From Ambrosia x helenae (taxonomy: Eukaryota > Streptophyta > Magnoliopsida > Asterales > Asteraceae), in contig CM061228.1 of assembly GCA_030844895.1 (NCBI GenBank), positions 52,565,081-52,629,080 of the forward strand: 64,000 nucleotides of DNA. Reading direction: 5' to 3'. Numbering within the stretch: the stretch's first letter is position 1; each line of letters opens with the position of its first letter. The position numbers and the translations under genes are program-made. Below are positions 36,539-50,018 of the stretch, one piece after another. The notes beneath the pieces are model-generated. The model had not been told where the DNA came from, ran no database searches, and was given only the letters and a program-made list of their open reading frames with translations.

Positions 36539-39008
36539 TGTAACATTACGCATTTAAACTTGTACGTTACACGTTCGCATTTAATAAAAACGTCAAGTTT
36601 CGTTTTATACGTTGCATTTATTATTTTTGTCGCATTGTGGAACCCTAATACTATATATATATTATAATATATGTGTGTTGGATTGTATTTAAATCAAAAA
36701 AAATAATAAAATGCTTTGGCCGGGGTTCGAACCCGCGCCAAAGCCAAACACACACACATGCACAACCAACTGGGCTGGACCATCTTTCTGGAATTAACCC
36801 GGCCTAAATTAATTATATACACACTTTAGAACTGCAGTCTGACTTGTAAAAGTCAACTGCCTGGACGCGTTGAACAATCAATCAAGATCAATGCTTGATT
36901 GATCTTTATATGGTAAATTCGTGTAATCACCGGCCCTATACAACACGATTACACGTCAATTACATCAAATCATTGACCAATTTTTAAACCATACGCGTAT
37001 GACATTTAATCGTGGTCAAACCTTCCAATTAACCCAACCCTTTGATCCTTGTATAAATAGACCCTCTGCGAACCTTGATTACTCGCTCACAACTCTCTCT
37101 CAACCTCCCATTCTCTCTGTAATACTCTAATTATTATTATCAAGCTCGTCGTTTGACTTTTGCTTTGACCCGACGATTTCACTCAATTCAACACTGTGAG
37201 TCTTCGTTCTTTTGTGGGTTTCATTAGTCGGCTATCAAACAACAATAGCCCCAACATTAATCGGGCTAAATTTATCTGAATTGTTTGATTGCAAATTCTA
37301 GGGTTCGTTTGTTTAGATTTGGGGATAAACTGATTGGGCACAGTGTATATATTAATTATTAACCAGAGGATATCACAACCACTGGCCTAGGCCAAGTGGT
37401 TGTGACCTGGGTTTGATTCAGAGGGGAACCGGGTTCGAGTCCCGGCTCTGACCTCCTTTTTTTTTGTTCTTTTCTTTTTAAACAACAATTATATATATAT
37501 ATATTATATTTAAAACTTTTAAATTCATTTTAAAATATCAAAACTATTTTATAAATTCTAAAAAAATTATATTTGTTTAATCTGAGATAAAAGTTTTATT
37601 TACAATTTTTATTTTTCAGAAATTCATTTATTTAATATTTATAATAAATAAATCATTTTTATACTATTATATTTATAAAAATCCATTTATATATCAAAAC
37701 AATTTTATTAAATTCTCCAAAATTTATCCTGACTTTTTATAAAGTCAAACTTTACTGAAATAATTTTTAATTCAGTAAAATCATTTATTTCATATTTTTA
37801 ATCAATTTTTGTTAGATTTAATCATAATTAAATCATAATAAATCCAATTTTCATCATTTTTGCACCAAAATTTTATACAAATTATTTTTAATTATTTAGA
37901 ACAGAAATATGATTTTTAAAATAGAAATTCTTTAATTTTAGTATTTTTGAATATTAAAGTTAAATATTGACTATTTATAAATAAATAGATTTAAAAATCT
38001 ATTTTAAATGAAATAATTTTATAAAAATTATTTTTATGCTTCAAACACTTTAATGTGCACATTCAAATCCAAATTTTATAAAAAGACTTTCTTTCATTAA
38101 TTATCAAATTTTCCTTTAATGATTAACATTTTAATTTAAATTCAACAATTGATTATCCCCGAATCGAAACCCTAGGATACACTTGTAAGTTAATTAGACT
38201 TAGACTAATTATATATTACCTTATTATAGGGTGATATTTGGAATCATTTTGGGCAACACAATTATTACATCTTTTCAACAAGTTTAACATTTGCTAAGGT
38301 GAGTTTTACATAGCCCCTTTTATTTATCACCATTTTTGGGGTGAAACATGTTATAACATTATCATTGCAATTCAATCATCAATGTGTCTATGTGTTTTCT
38401 ATGTTGCATTATGTCTTGAGCATGATTAGAGTAAGCATCATTCTAGCATAATCATTAACACTGATCAGCCGACGGTATACATTGATAGATCTATTGGACT
38501 GACAATCCCACCCGGATACGTGCCTCCTACAAAGGTTACGTGGGTGTTTGTTATCGCATAACATATTCAATTGGACCATAAGTGTATGGTATGTATCATT
38601 TTATAACAGTCAACAGGGTTGATTATGCACTCGATTTATTTCTAGTATGTTCTCACATATGGGCTAGATTAACATGACACATGAATTGCACAACATTTTA
38701 TTCATTTTATTATCAAAAACCTATGTAATTCTCACCAACTTATGTTGACCCAAAATACTTTCAAAATTAACATGTTTCAGGTAACAATGAAGCTGAGGCT
38801 TGAGTTAGCATGAGGATTTTACTTGAAGTTATTTGAAGTTATTGAAGTTGTTATTTGATTTTATGTATTTGAATTCTTAGACATCATTTCACATTTTGGA
38901 TATTATGTTTGAATAAATTATTTAAAATTTATGTTATACCATGTGCTACTGAAAACAATCATCAATACGTGGCACCCCGATGTTTCCGCCATCGGTTGGG
39001 GTGTTACA
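36539..39008 (+). repeat. 3' LTR of the Tekay-like element
   Basis: 2,470 bp, near-identical to the 5' LTR. TATA box TATAAATA at 37052. Provides the polyadenylation region of the element's RNA. Confidence 0.95.
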
Positions 39009-39765
39009 TAAATATTGTAACACCCCAACCGATGGCGGAAACATCGGGATGTCACGTATTGATGATTGTTCAGTAGCTCATGGTGAATAATAAATTTTTA
39101 TTAAATGATTTAAATAAATTACATACAATTGTTCTACAAGAAGTCGTACATCAAAATGAATAATACTATGTACACATCTTCAAGCATTAACTTAAATCTT
39201 CAAGCAAGTGGGACCTGAAACATGTTATGTTTGAAAATATTTTGGGTCAACAAAAGTTGGTGAGAATACATAGGTTTTTGATAACAATAGTTTGTACAAC
39301 AATCACAGTTGTATAATGGTAGAGTATGAGACCGACATGTAACAATGCGTCTTTGTACAATCAAACCTTGTGTCGACTGAGACCTAACTCGCAAGTTAGT
39401 TAAATGTTGTTACTGTTTTCGATCATCCCTGAATTTATGCGGGGGGATGGGTTTGTCAGACCTATAGCGCTATAATCTAAACAGGCGGCTTGATCATTGT
39501 TAATGATTGTACTGTGTCTTTTTGTTACAGTCAAATGATAGAATGAGTAAATGATAGTGTATAAAATGTTTAAACATGTTTCACCCCAAAATATAAAACA
39601 GAAAAAAAGGGCTATGTAAACTCACCTTAGTGCTAGAACTGAATCCCTTGATATAGAATAATTGTGACTCTTGTGTCCAAATATCACCCTATTTATAAGG
39701 CAATAATTGAGTAATGGGAAACTTAAAAGTCTAAGTTTTCTAGTCTACAAGTAGTTCTAGGGTTC

Positions 39766-42497
39766 TGTGACATCCGTCACCCTCGTTTTTCGTCAAATTG
39801 ACAATAATAGCCCTTCAAATATTTCCATTATAACCCCTATAAGTTTCGTCGTTTTCAAAGTTATTTTAGAGTAAACTAAAAAATTTTATTTATCATTAAT
39901 ATATATTAGGGATCGGGTATAAGTTTTTATCAAATACGTATCTAGAAACGTCCACGCAACGAATTTTATAAAAAATTTCAAGTTTTATAAAGTTTATAAA
40001 CTTTTTGGTTAAACTAACTCAACTTGGTTAAGTTTTATTAAAGAAAAACTAACTTAGTTATACAATAAACTAACCTAGTTAGATTAGAGGGACTATTTAT
40101 GCCAATATTTAAAAGTTTTAAAAAAAAATTCTTTTCTTCCCTCTGCCTTCCTCGCTGATCCGGTGGTTAGATTCCGGTCACCGGAATTTATTCCGGCGAC
40201 CCTTTAAAAACTGTTTTAACGCGTCATTAATTCGTTTTCTTTGCACCATTTAGTTTCTCCATTATTGTGTAACGATTTCCGGGCTTTAAACGAGATAATA
40301 ACTAGCTTTAATTACAGTTTAATCGAGTTAGTTTTGTGGTAACCGTCGACCTCGAAATCAACATTTAAAACGGTTGTTTCTGGTTATTTTGATAAATTGA
40401 TCAATTCCTTTCATTTGTCAACCCTTACTGAGTAATAAACCACAAAAAGCTGAAACAAATCGCGTCCAGAAAAGCATCATATCGGTGTACCATGCTCGAA
40501 ACTCTTTTCTTTTTTTTTTGATCTTAAACGTTATTGTAAGTCCGCTTTCATTGTGCCGTTTTGTTCTTTATTCAACCCCGATCAAAAGCCCTCTATTACA
40601 GAGCTCTAATGTTGCCTAAATCGGGTTATTGAAATTCTTTAGGGTTAGGGTTCTTAGGTTGAATTGGGGAAGAAGATGATGAACACTTAACATATTATAA
40701 ATATATATGGTTTCAATTAAAATTACAAAAGGATATTGGGTGTAGTGGTTTGTTAGTGTGTTTGTATTTGGGTTGACTCTGGTTCGAGACCCATGCCCCA
40801 CAACTTATTTTTGTTTCAGTTTCTATTTCCTTTCTTTTTCATTTTTCTTTATATTTTGATATTATAATCATTTATAATTCATGTAACTTATAATATTCAT
40901 AATAAATTCATATTTGCTCAAAAAATTATAAAAATTTAGGTGTAGCTTCTTGATACTTCATAGAAAATTGTCATATTTTTAGTTTTCTGAAAAATATCTA
41001 TTTTCATGATTTTATTAATTTAAATTGTTTTAATCATAATTAATTGATTAAAAATTCATTTTTAATGATTTTTATCTCAAAATTTTTGATAAATTATTTC
41101 TAATCATCATGAACTAAATTAAAAATTATTGGTCCAGAAAACCTTTATTTTTAATGATTTTCCTATTTTTAATCATTTAAACATGATTTAATCGCATTAA
41201 ATCAGTTTTAAATATAAATAAGTTTATAAAAATTATGGGAAAATTTCTTTCATTACTTCACATCATAATGTATCTATTTTCTATAAAAATAACATTTTTG
41301 GATCATGTCTTGTATTTTAGACTTAATTATGCTTAATTAAACATGATTAATTATTTATTTATTTATACTATTATATGCCTATTTTATAAATATTTTTTTT
41401 ATAAAATAGAAATAGCTACATGTCTGAAAATCTTTATTATCATTTGTATGAATCATTGTGTAATTCATAAATTATTTATTTAAGTATTTATGATTATTGT
41501 ATTTATTTACACTAATCTGGTTAATGTAATTAACTAACTAAATTATTTTGTCTTAATTATAGTTTTATCTAAATATTCAAATGGTAATAATTATATTACG
41601 TAAACCACATTTACAAACTTTGATATATTATTTTTGACATACAACTTTTACATTAATTCGATTTATCATAAAAAAACTCTAATTCCCCAAATCGACTTAG
41701 CAAACCCTAATGCCTTAGACCCTAGTTGCCTTAGACTCGTAGACATTTCCTTATTAGTGCTCTCATACATTATAGGTTGGATTCTTCGGAATTCCCATTA
41801 CTTAGCTCACGACCGCTTAAGTGGATTTTGATCGCTTTCGCAAACTGTGAGTATATCTTTCCCCTTTTCACTGTTTTACTATTCTGGGGTGACTCATGTA
41901 CTTACTATCAAGTTTCTATTTCTTTTACTAAATGCAATTCTCATGTGTGTTTGCTTTATGTTAATTGGTGTGTCTATGACTTGTCAAAATCATTAACCGC
42001 TGGGCGGCCTAGCTTTTCAATGAATAGTACTATGGTATACCCCCTTGAGACTATGTTGAGAGAATCTTGGTCATTGTCTTGTTAATTCATTATTCAGTTG
42101 GTTAGTCATGTGTTAGTCATTATTCTCAGGTTTGGTTTTGAACGGATATTACTTATTACATAATTGCAAATGGTACCGCACATGAATTGCTATACACTTT
42201 TCTACTATATTTATTTAAACATGGTATGCTCACCAATACATTTTTGTATTGACCAAATAATTTTTGTACATGTTTCAGGTTGTATTGAGATGCATTCTTT
42301 AAGCTTTTGGATTTATATTTAGATTTTGATTCATTGTATTTCAATTTAGTTGGCAGTTAGAATCGTTGTATTTCATTTCAATGTAATAAATTATTTAATC
42401 AATGTATTCAAAAAAATTTACACTTTAGTCCATGTGCTATTGAACAATCGTCACTACGTGACACCTCGATGTTTCCGCCATCGGTTGGGGTGTTACA
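39766..42497 (+). repeat. 5' LTR of the LARD
   Basis: 2,732 bp, TGTGACATCCGTCACCC...GGTTGGGGTGTTACA. Contains a sense tRNA-like module (about 40736-40803, TGTAGTGGTT...CTGGTTCGAGACCC) and an intron-like block from GTGAGTATATC (41847) to ATGTTTCAG (42278). Confidence 0.93.
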
Positions 42498-45297
42498 GAT
42501 TGGTATCAGAGCCATGGTTATAGGGAATTAGGTTATTAGAATGCCTTTTAGCCTAGACTATAACTAAGTTTACTTTCACGAGTCCTCTCGTGTATATTTC
42601 TCTCGTTTCTTATATTTTCTTTCAAGATATTTTCGCTATGATTCTTTCTCGTTATTCTTTCGGTATTTTGCTTGGAGAAGAAGACACTCGTATTTCACAA
42701 ACGAAACGATATCATCAAGATAGGAGTGTTATCCATACCTTGGTGATTAGTTTCACTCCTTTATATGTTATTTATCTTAGGAATATACCTTTGAGATAGG
42801 AGTGACATCCACACCTCAAAGAGTATTTCCTTCAAAAAGAAACTTAACCACTAAGCTGGGGGTGATATCCTTAACTTAGTGATTGGTTTCATTCCTCAAT
42901 TGTTTTCAAATACATCTTTGAGTTAGGAGTGAAATCCACATCTCAGGGATCTGTTTCTACATCTCGTTTTAAAGTCTCGCTAAAGGTTTTGAAATTTACC
43001 AGTGACGGGGTATGTGCAATCGGAAAAATGACCATTCACTCATAGGTTCAGGTACGCTCCCCACAAGTCACTAATAATATTTCAATCTCTTTGGCTAGTC
43101 ACCAGTTTCATTAGAAATATTTTCAATATCACATTTTTTATATATTTTTCATTTGTTGTTTGAAACTCTTGTCATAATTTTTTTTTTTAATGAAGTCATT
43201 ATGTCCTTTGAGTTTTCTCTCTTAACAGTTATCGCTATTTGTGCATTTTTCCGTTTACCATTATTGACTCTTAAGTTTTGTTTAACATTTGGATTATAAG
43301 TTCCATCTCTTGATGTTTTATATACTCATTAATTATTCGCTTTTGGATTTCTTTTCATCATCATTATTAAAACTTTTATCGCATTAAAACTTACACTATT
43401 TTCATTTATGCTTTGTGACCTTTACACTATTGTCGCATTGACTTTTATCATCCACGTCATTTTAAATCTTGGTCTTTCAAAACACATTAGATTTACACAT
43501 ATTTCATAAAATGGTTTCATTTTGTATTTTATAAACTTGTAGTGCATATTTTACAAATCAAATGTAAACCTTTTGTTTTCATATGACGTATCCAATATAT
43601 ACTTTCAGGAGAAATTTGCAACTAATAACAGGCCTTATAACACTTTTCGAACTCGACTTCTCGTAAACACGTGAAAATACGAAGATTTTTCAAATGAACC
43701 TGTTTTTGAATCTAAAACACACTTTGATTTCTAAAAAGTTATCCTCATGCATTACTAATATCCTTTCAACTATATCACGAAGTTTGAGCAAACTACGTTT
43801 TGATAAACGAAATTTATTTTATTACACTCGCACTTTTTCAGTCGCAAAACCTTTGGTCTAATAAAATATTGGACATATCCTTATCAGAATGTTACTAATT
43901 GTCTTTTATAATATAGTGCATGTATGTAAAACTGACTAAATTTAAACCCTTATGTCAGTAGACTATACGTCTGTTCTGTGTACTCTCACTTATCGTAAAT
44001 TTCATTATTTTATTCTTACAACATTTTATTCATAATTATTTCTAATACGTTATTTGTGATTATATTCACCCTGCTTATTTGCAAGAGTGCGACTCGTTTA
44101 CTTTCATTTTGCATAACTGTGCGATTTACACGATTTATATTATACTAATTTTTATGTATACTTATATATTTAAATGAACGCATATTTGATATGCATATTT
44201 TCTTTCCTGTTTTGAGCAAAACCCTGTTATACTTACATTATTGTGTTCATCATCATGGCCAACGAACATACTAGTTGATAACTCGTATGAGATCTAAGCC
44301 AGTGCCCACGTACGACTCGGATTAGAGTATTTCTTTAATCCGAGGGGAACGGTGTAAATCTCAGAGTCTATCAATATGAGTGTTTAAAGCCAACGATGTA
44401 AACAGAAACTACCGGTTAAGGGTGAACCCGAAAGGGAAGAACCTCTAACTACTTACATGTTATTCACATTACGGTTAAAGGGAAAACCCGGAAGGGAAGA
44501 ACCACTAACCATGTCTTGATTGAACATTATTTCATTATAGTAGATATTACATATTGGTTGCACGCATTTATTTCATGTTAGGGTTATGGAAAAGCATAAC
44601 ACCCTAGTGTAAGGTAAATCGATGATTACGATCCGGAACGCAATCATGGGCTTACAGGTACATAAGGGTGGTGTGTAATTCTATTTAGGCTGTTGGTAGA
44701 CAATTAGTACGAGTCCAAAGTATCGGGAGTGTGGTGGGTTAGCTGCGGTACACCCTATATATAAGCATAAACGATACTGCGGGAACGGACTAGGAGTTTG
44801 ATCAAAGACCTACCCATTACTTGCTAATTACCTCTTCATTAGATCGTTGACTAATAGCTAGAATTTTCAATAAGAACATTTTACATAAGCTTCAATTAGT
44901 TTTGTTGGAGCCTTCCTTGTTGACCATCTCTATAGAAAACCTTAAACCTTGTACACCCTTACACCCTCGTTTATTTGATTCTCGTTGCATACTCCAATAA
45001 CGTCCAGTCAGAAACCTTTCTAAGGTAGGGGAGACTGTTTCATCAGTGCCTCTGCACTCACCAGTGATACATTCCCAAAGCTTTTCTCATTTAAACTCTC
45101 AACTTTCTAACTTTGGTTTAACTGTCAAAAGAATTTGAAACTTTTACTTTGGGTATTAAACAACTACTTTAAAATTTTATCAAAACATGAATGACATGAT
45201 ATTTTTAAAACCTACTTGACTTTTACTACGCCTTTGTTTCATAGAAAATTCCACTTGAAAGAAATTTCGGGACGAAATTTTCTAAAGTAGGGGAGAC
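42498..45297 (+). other. LARD internal region, non-coding
   Basis: Primer-binding site TGGTATCAGAGC at 42501-42512, then 2.8 kb without an ORF above about 70 codons. Includes about four diverged direct repeats (GAGTTAGGAGTGAAATCCACA type, 42720-42985), a two-copy repeat (GGTTAAGGGTGAACCCG, near 44413 and 44473) and a block around 44600-44830 that is similar, inverted, to 53080-53230 in the gag-only gypsy. Confidence 0.8.
45262..45297 (+). promoter_or_regulatory. Hairpin and polypurine tract of the LARD
   Basis: AAATTTCG-GGA-CGAAATTT (45262-45280) followed by AAAGTAGGGGAGAC (45284-45297). Same layout as in the Tekay element, but with a T-A pair where Tekay has C-G. Confidence 0.8.
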
Positions 45298-48030
45298 TGT
45301 GACATCCGTCACCCCCGTTTTTCGTCAAATTGACAATAATAGCCCTTCAAATATTTCCATTATAACCCCTATAAGTTTCGTCGTTTTCAAAAGTTATTTT
45401 AGAGTAAACTAAAAAAATTTATTTATCATTAATATATATTAGGGATCGGGTATAAGTTTTTATCAAATACGTATCTAGAAACGTCCACGCAACGATTTTA
45501 TAAAAATTTCAAGTTTTTATAAAGTTTATAAACTTTTTGGTTAAACTAACTCAACTTGGTTAAGTTTTATTAAAGAAAAACTAACTTAGTTATACAATAA
45601 ACTAACCTAGTTAGATTAGAGGGACTATTTATGCCAATATTTAAAAGTTTTAAAAAAAATTCTTTTCTTCCCTCTGCCTTCCTCGCTGATCCGGTGGTTA
45701 GATTCCGGTCGCCGGAATTTATTCCGGCGACCCTTTAAAAACTATTTTAACGCGTCATTAATTCGTTTTCTTTGCACCATTTAGTTTCTCCATTATTGTG
45801 TAACGATTTCCGGGCTTTAAACAAGATAATAACTAGCTTTAATTACAGTTTAATCGAGTTAGTTTTGTGGTAACCGTCGACCTCGAAATCAACATTTAAA
45901 ACGGTTGTTTCTTGGTTATTTTGATAAATTGATCAATTCCTTTCATTTCTCAACCCTTACTGAGTAATAAACCACAAAAAGCTGAAACAAATCGCGTCCA
46001 GAAAAGCATCATATCGGTGTACCATGCTCGAAACTCTTTTCTTTTTTTTTTTTTGATCCTTAAACGTTATTGTAAGTCCTCTTTCATTGTGCCGTTTTGT
46101 TCTTTATTCAACCCCGATCAAAAGCCCTCTATTACAGAGCTCTAATGTTGCCTAAATCGGGTTATTGAAATTCTTTAGGGTTAGGGTTCTTAGGTTGAAT
46201 TGGGGAAGAAGATGATGAACACTTAACATATTATAAATATATATGGTTTCAATTAAAATTACAAAAGGATATTTGGTGTAGTGATTTGTTAGTGTGTTTG
46301 TATGTGGGTTGACTCTGGTTCGAGACCCATGCCCCACAACTTATTTTTGTTTCAGTTTCTATTTCCTTTCTTTTCATTTTTCTTTATATTTTGATATTAT
46401 AATCATTTATAATTCATGTAACTTATAATATTCATAATAAATTCATATTTGCTCCAAAAATTATAAAAATTTAGGTGTAGCTTCTTGATACTTCATAGAA
46501 AATTGTCATATTTTTAGTTTTCTGAAAAATATCTATTTCATGATTTTATTAATTTAAATTGTTTTAATCATAATTAATTGATTAAAAATTCATTTTTAAT
46601 GATTTTTATCTCAAAATTTTTGATAAATTATTTCTAATCATCATGAACTAAATTAAAAATTTTTGGTCCAGAAAACCTTTATTTTTAATGATTTTCCTAT
46701 TTTTAATCATTTAAACATGATTTAATCGCATTAAATCAGTTTTAAATATAAATAAGTTTATAAAAATTATGGGAAAATTTCTTCATTACTTCACATCATA
46801 ATGTATCTATTTTCTATAAAAATAACATTTTTGGATCATGTCTTGTATTTTAGACTTAATTATGCTTAATTAAACATGATTAATTATTTATTTATTTATA
46901 CTATTATATGCCTATTTTATAAATATTTTTTTTATAAAATAGAAATAGCTACATGTCTGAAAATCTTTATTATCATTTGTATGAATCATTGTGTAATTCA
47001 TAAATTATTTATTTAAGTATTTATGATTATTGTATTTATTTACACTAATCTGGTTAATGTAATTAACTAACTAAATTATTTTGTCTTAATTATAGTTTTA
47101 TCTAAATATTCAAATGGTAATAATTATATTACGTAAACCACATTTACAAACTTTGATATATTATTTTTGACATACAACTTTTACATTAATTCGATTTATC
47201 ATAAAAAAACTCTAATTCCCCAAATCGACTTAGCAAACCTTAATGCCTTAGACCCTAGTTGCCTTAGACTCGTAGACATTTCCTTATTAGTGCTCTCATA
47301 CATTATAGGTTGGATTCTTCGGAATTCCCATTACTTAGCTCACGACCGCTTAAGTGGATTTTGATCGCTTTCGCAAACTGTGAGTATATCTTTCCCCTTT
47401 TTACTGTTTTACTATTCTGGGGTGACTCATGTACTTACTATCAAGTTTCTATTTCTTTTACTAAATGCAATTCTCATGTGTGTTTGCTTTATGTTAATTG
47501 GTGTGTCTATGACTTGTCAAAATCATTAACCGCTGGGCGGCCTAGCTTTTCAATGAATAGTACTATGGTATACCCCCTTGAGACTTTGTTGAGAGAATCT
47601 TGGTCATTGTCTTGTTAATTCATTATTCAGTTGGTTAGTTATGTGTTAGTCATTATTCTCAGGTTTGGTTTTGAACGGGTATTACTTATTACATAATTGC
47701 AAATGGTACCGCACATGAATTGCTATACACTTTTCTACTATATTTATTTAAACAGGGTATGCTCACCAATACATTTTTGTATTGACCAAATAATTTTTGT
47801 ACATGTTTCAGGTTGTATTGAGATGCATTCTTTATGCTTTTGGATTTATATTTAGATTTTGATTCATTGTATTTCAATTTTGTTGGCAGTTAGAATCGTT
47901 GTATTTCATTTCAATGTAATAAATTATTTAATCAATGTATTCAAAAAAATTTACACTTTAGTCCATGTGCTATTGAACAATCGTTACTACGTGACACCTC
48001 GATGTTTCCGCCATCGGTTGGGGTGTTACA
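45298..48030 (+). repeat. 3' LTR of the LARD
   Basis: 2,733 bp, colinear with the 5' LTR throughout, including the tRNA-like and intron-like modules. Confidence 0.93.
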
Positions 48031-48358
48031 GGTTCCTAATTTGGGGATTGATAATTGATTAATCGTTAATAAATTAAAAGAAATTCGGGAAATAAATAAT
48101 TAAAAAACTATTTGTAGATTTTTTATTAAGAATGATCATATTAAAAGATTTTAAATATGAAAATAATTTTTATAAAATTATTTTCTCAAAAATTGAATAA
48201 ACTTGTAATATTTATAATATATATTAAATAAATGATTTTTTTCTGAAAATAAAAATTGTAAAATAAACTTTACCATCTGAATAACATAAAATAATTTTTT
48301 TAGAATTTATTAATCACATTTAGTGTTTTAAAACTTATTTTAAGAGATAGAGAGTAAA

Positions 48359-48362
48359 TATA

Positions 48363-48399
<37 letters not shown>
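48359..48399. repeat. (TA)n left flank of the foldback MITE
   Basis: TA microsatellite abutting the left end of the MITE. A longer run (48816-48890) abuts the right end. Confidence 0.9.
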
Positions 48400-48401
<2 letters not shown>

Positions 48402-48812
48402 TAAAGTATATGGAGGAAACCCTCCTTATTTGGTAAACTCTGGAAACTCTGACTTCCCAACATTTTTTTTTTTTTGAAAAAAATAGGGTATGTAATATAC
48501 ATTTTTTAAGCATTTCGGGCCAAAAAAATCGAAAAAGCGCCGAACGGTTTTTTTTTAAAAAAAATAAAAAACGTCTACTGTTTACATATAGTTAACACAT
48601 TGTTAACACCTGTTATTAGCGCTTAACATGTGTTAGTCAAAATTTTATTTTATTTTTTAAAAAAAAGTACTCAGCGCTTTTTTAATTTTTTTTGGCCCAA
48701 AATGCTTAAAATCATGTATATTACTTGCCCTATTTTTTTCAAAAAAAAAAAATATTGGGAAGTCAGAGTTTCCAGAGTTTACCAAATAAGAAGGGTTTTC
48801 TCTATAACCATT

Positions 48813-48815
<3 letters not shown>
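48400..48815. mobile_element. Foldback MULE-like MITE in a (TA)n tract
   Basis: 416 bp with very long inverted repeats. Left GGTAAAGTATATGGAGGAAA... and right, reversed, GGGAATGGTTATAGAGAAAA... share CTTATTTGGTAAACTCTGGA, CTCTGACTTCCCAA and further sequence for about 145 bp, leaving a short centre with TTAACA-type motifs (48589-48640). Non-coding. Its transcript would fold into a long hairpin and could feed small-RNA production. Confidence 0.8.

Positions 48816-48890
<75 letters not shown>
48816..48890. repeat. (TA)n right flank of the foldback MITE
   Basis: Pure TA run of about 75 bp. Confidence 0.95.
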
Positions 48891-48892
<2 letters not shown>

Positions 48893-50018
48893 AAAGGAAA
48901 AGGTAAAAAAAAGTTTTGCACGTGCCAGGACTTGAACCCGAGTCTGGCCGGTTCCATGGTTTCTATCACAAGTCCAGACCATCTGGTCTGGACCCTGAGA
49001 ACGTGAATTTCCAGCTTGTATTAGATGTATAGGTTACTTAGAGCATGTTTGTAATTATCAAAATAAAAGAAAAATGGTGCTAGGGATCGAACTCGCGTGA
49101 CCCGGTTTAACATCACACAAACCAACCAGCTGATCCAAGGGCCAGTTTGTGTTTAGTTTTCTTTTGAGTTAATTATGAGCAGACTCGCCAGGGAGTCATC
49201 TTCCCCAAATAAAACCCTAGGAACCCTAGTTTATAATCGCTTCAATTACAAAGTATTAATCGGCCTAATCATGGGGCTATGGTTAAGATCTGTATAACAA
49301 AACTAAAGATGAGATTGATTGTAACTTACAAACTGCTGCGCATACACCTCAACGAGTCAAAGACGTAACTAAAAAAATAACTCTAATTCGCTCCAGACAG
49401 TAATTGTGAGAGTATATTGGATATGCAGTTTTGTTTTTCGGTGCGTACAGATAATAATGGAGCCTTCAATTTATAGTTCAATCTATATAAGGAATGGCAT
49501 ATTCGTTGACCTGTGAATGGTCAACCGAAACCAATCAAGCTTGAAACTGCTGAAATCATGGTTTCCATAATAGTGTAAATAATGCGGTCACAGTAACGGT
49601 CAAAACAAAATAAAATAAAATTATAAGAGACCAAATGGTCTGTGTCTCGAGTAGTAGGCAAGGAAGAAAATAGAAAGAGGGTTTGGGCCGAATATTTTTA
49701 CTTGGGTTTGGGTCTTAACTGATTATGGGCTCAAGGTATTGGGCTGCTAATGGTTGTTGGCTTACTTGTGGTTGATGTTGTTGAAAGCTGTTGTTGGTCT
49801 CGAGCAGCACAAACAAAGCAAAAAAAAAAATGATTCTCATTTATGTTGTCACGACAACAAGTAAAAGTCAAACAAGTTTGGTTTTTTTTTTTAATGTATG
49901 TGTGAATTATATATATATATATATATATATTGTGTGTTTTTTTAATAGTATTATTATTATTATTGGTGAAGTGGTGATTTTACCAATACAAAAATTGGGG
50001 AAAATTCGCGATGTTACA

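Larger units (their letters stand above)
28859..39008 (+). mobile_element. Full-length Ty3/gypsy retrotransposon (Tekay/Del-like chromovirus), TSD TAAAT
   Basis: 10,150 bp: 5' LTR 28859-31327, primer-binding site 31331-31342, leader, gag-pol 31880-36525, polypurine tract 36524-36538, 3' LTR 36539-39008. TAAAT flanks both sides (28854-28858, 39009-39013). The LTRs differ by only a few substitutions and short indels by eye, so the insertion is very recent. It is the youngest dated element in the window. Confidence 0.95.
39766..48030 (+). mobile_element. Non-autonomous gypsy-type LARD, TSD GGTTC
   Basis: 8,265 bp: 5' LTR 39766-42497, primer-binding site 42501-42512, 2.8-kb non-coding internal region, hairpin plus polypurine tract 45262-45297, 3' LTR 45298-48030. 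GGTTC precedes (39761-39765) and follows (48031-48035). The LTRs differ by roughly twenty substitutions plus small indels by eye, so it is older than the Tekay insertion but still young. It has no gag or pol and depends on proteins from a relative, plausibly the Tekay-like family, with which it shares the primer-binding site, leader and polypurine-tract hairpin. Confidence 0.93.
39016..50018 (-). mobile_element. 3' LTR of a minus-strand gypsy element, interrupted by a LARD and a MITE
   Basis: Read on the minus strand it begins TGTAACATCGCGAATTTTCC (at 50018) and ends GGTTGGGGTGTTACA (at 39016), the same family as the solo LTRs at 9526 and 12515. The left part is 39016-39765, the right part 48036-50018. 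The LARD at 39766-48030 sits between them with a GGTTC duplication, and the foldback MITE at 48400-48815 lies in the right part. tRNA-like modules are at about 48905-48985 and 49078-49150. A polypurine tract and hairpin immediately precede it on the minus strand (50019-50053), so it is a true 3' LTR. Confidence 0.85.
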
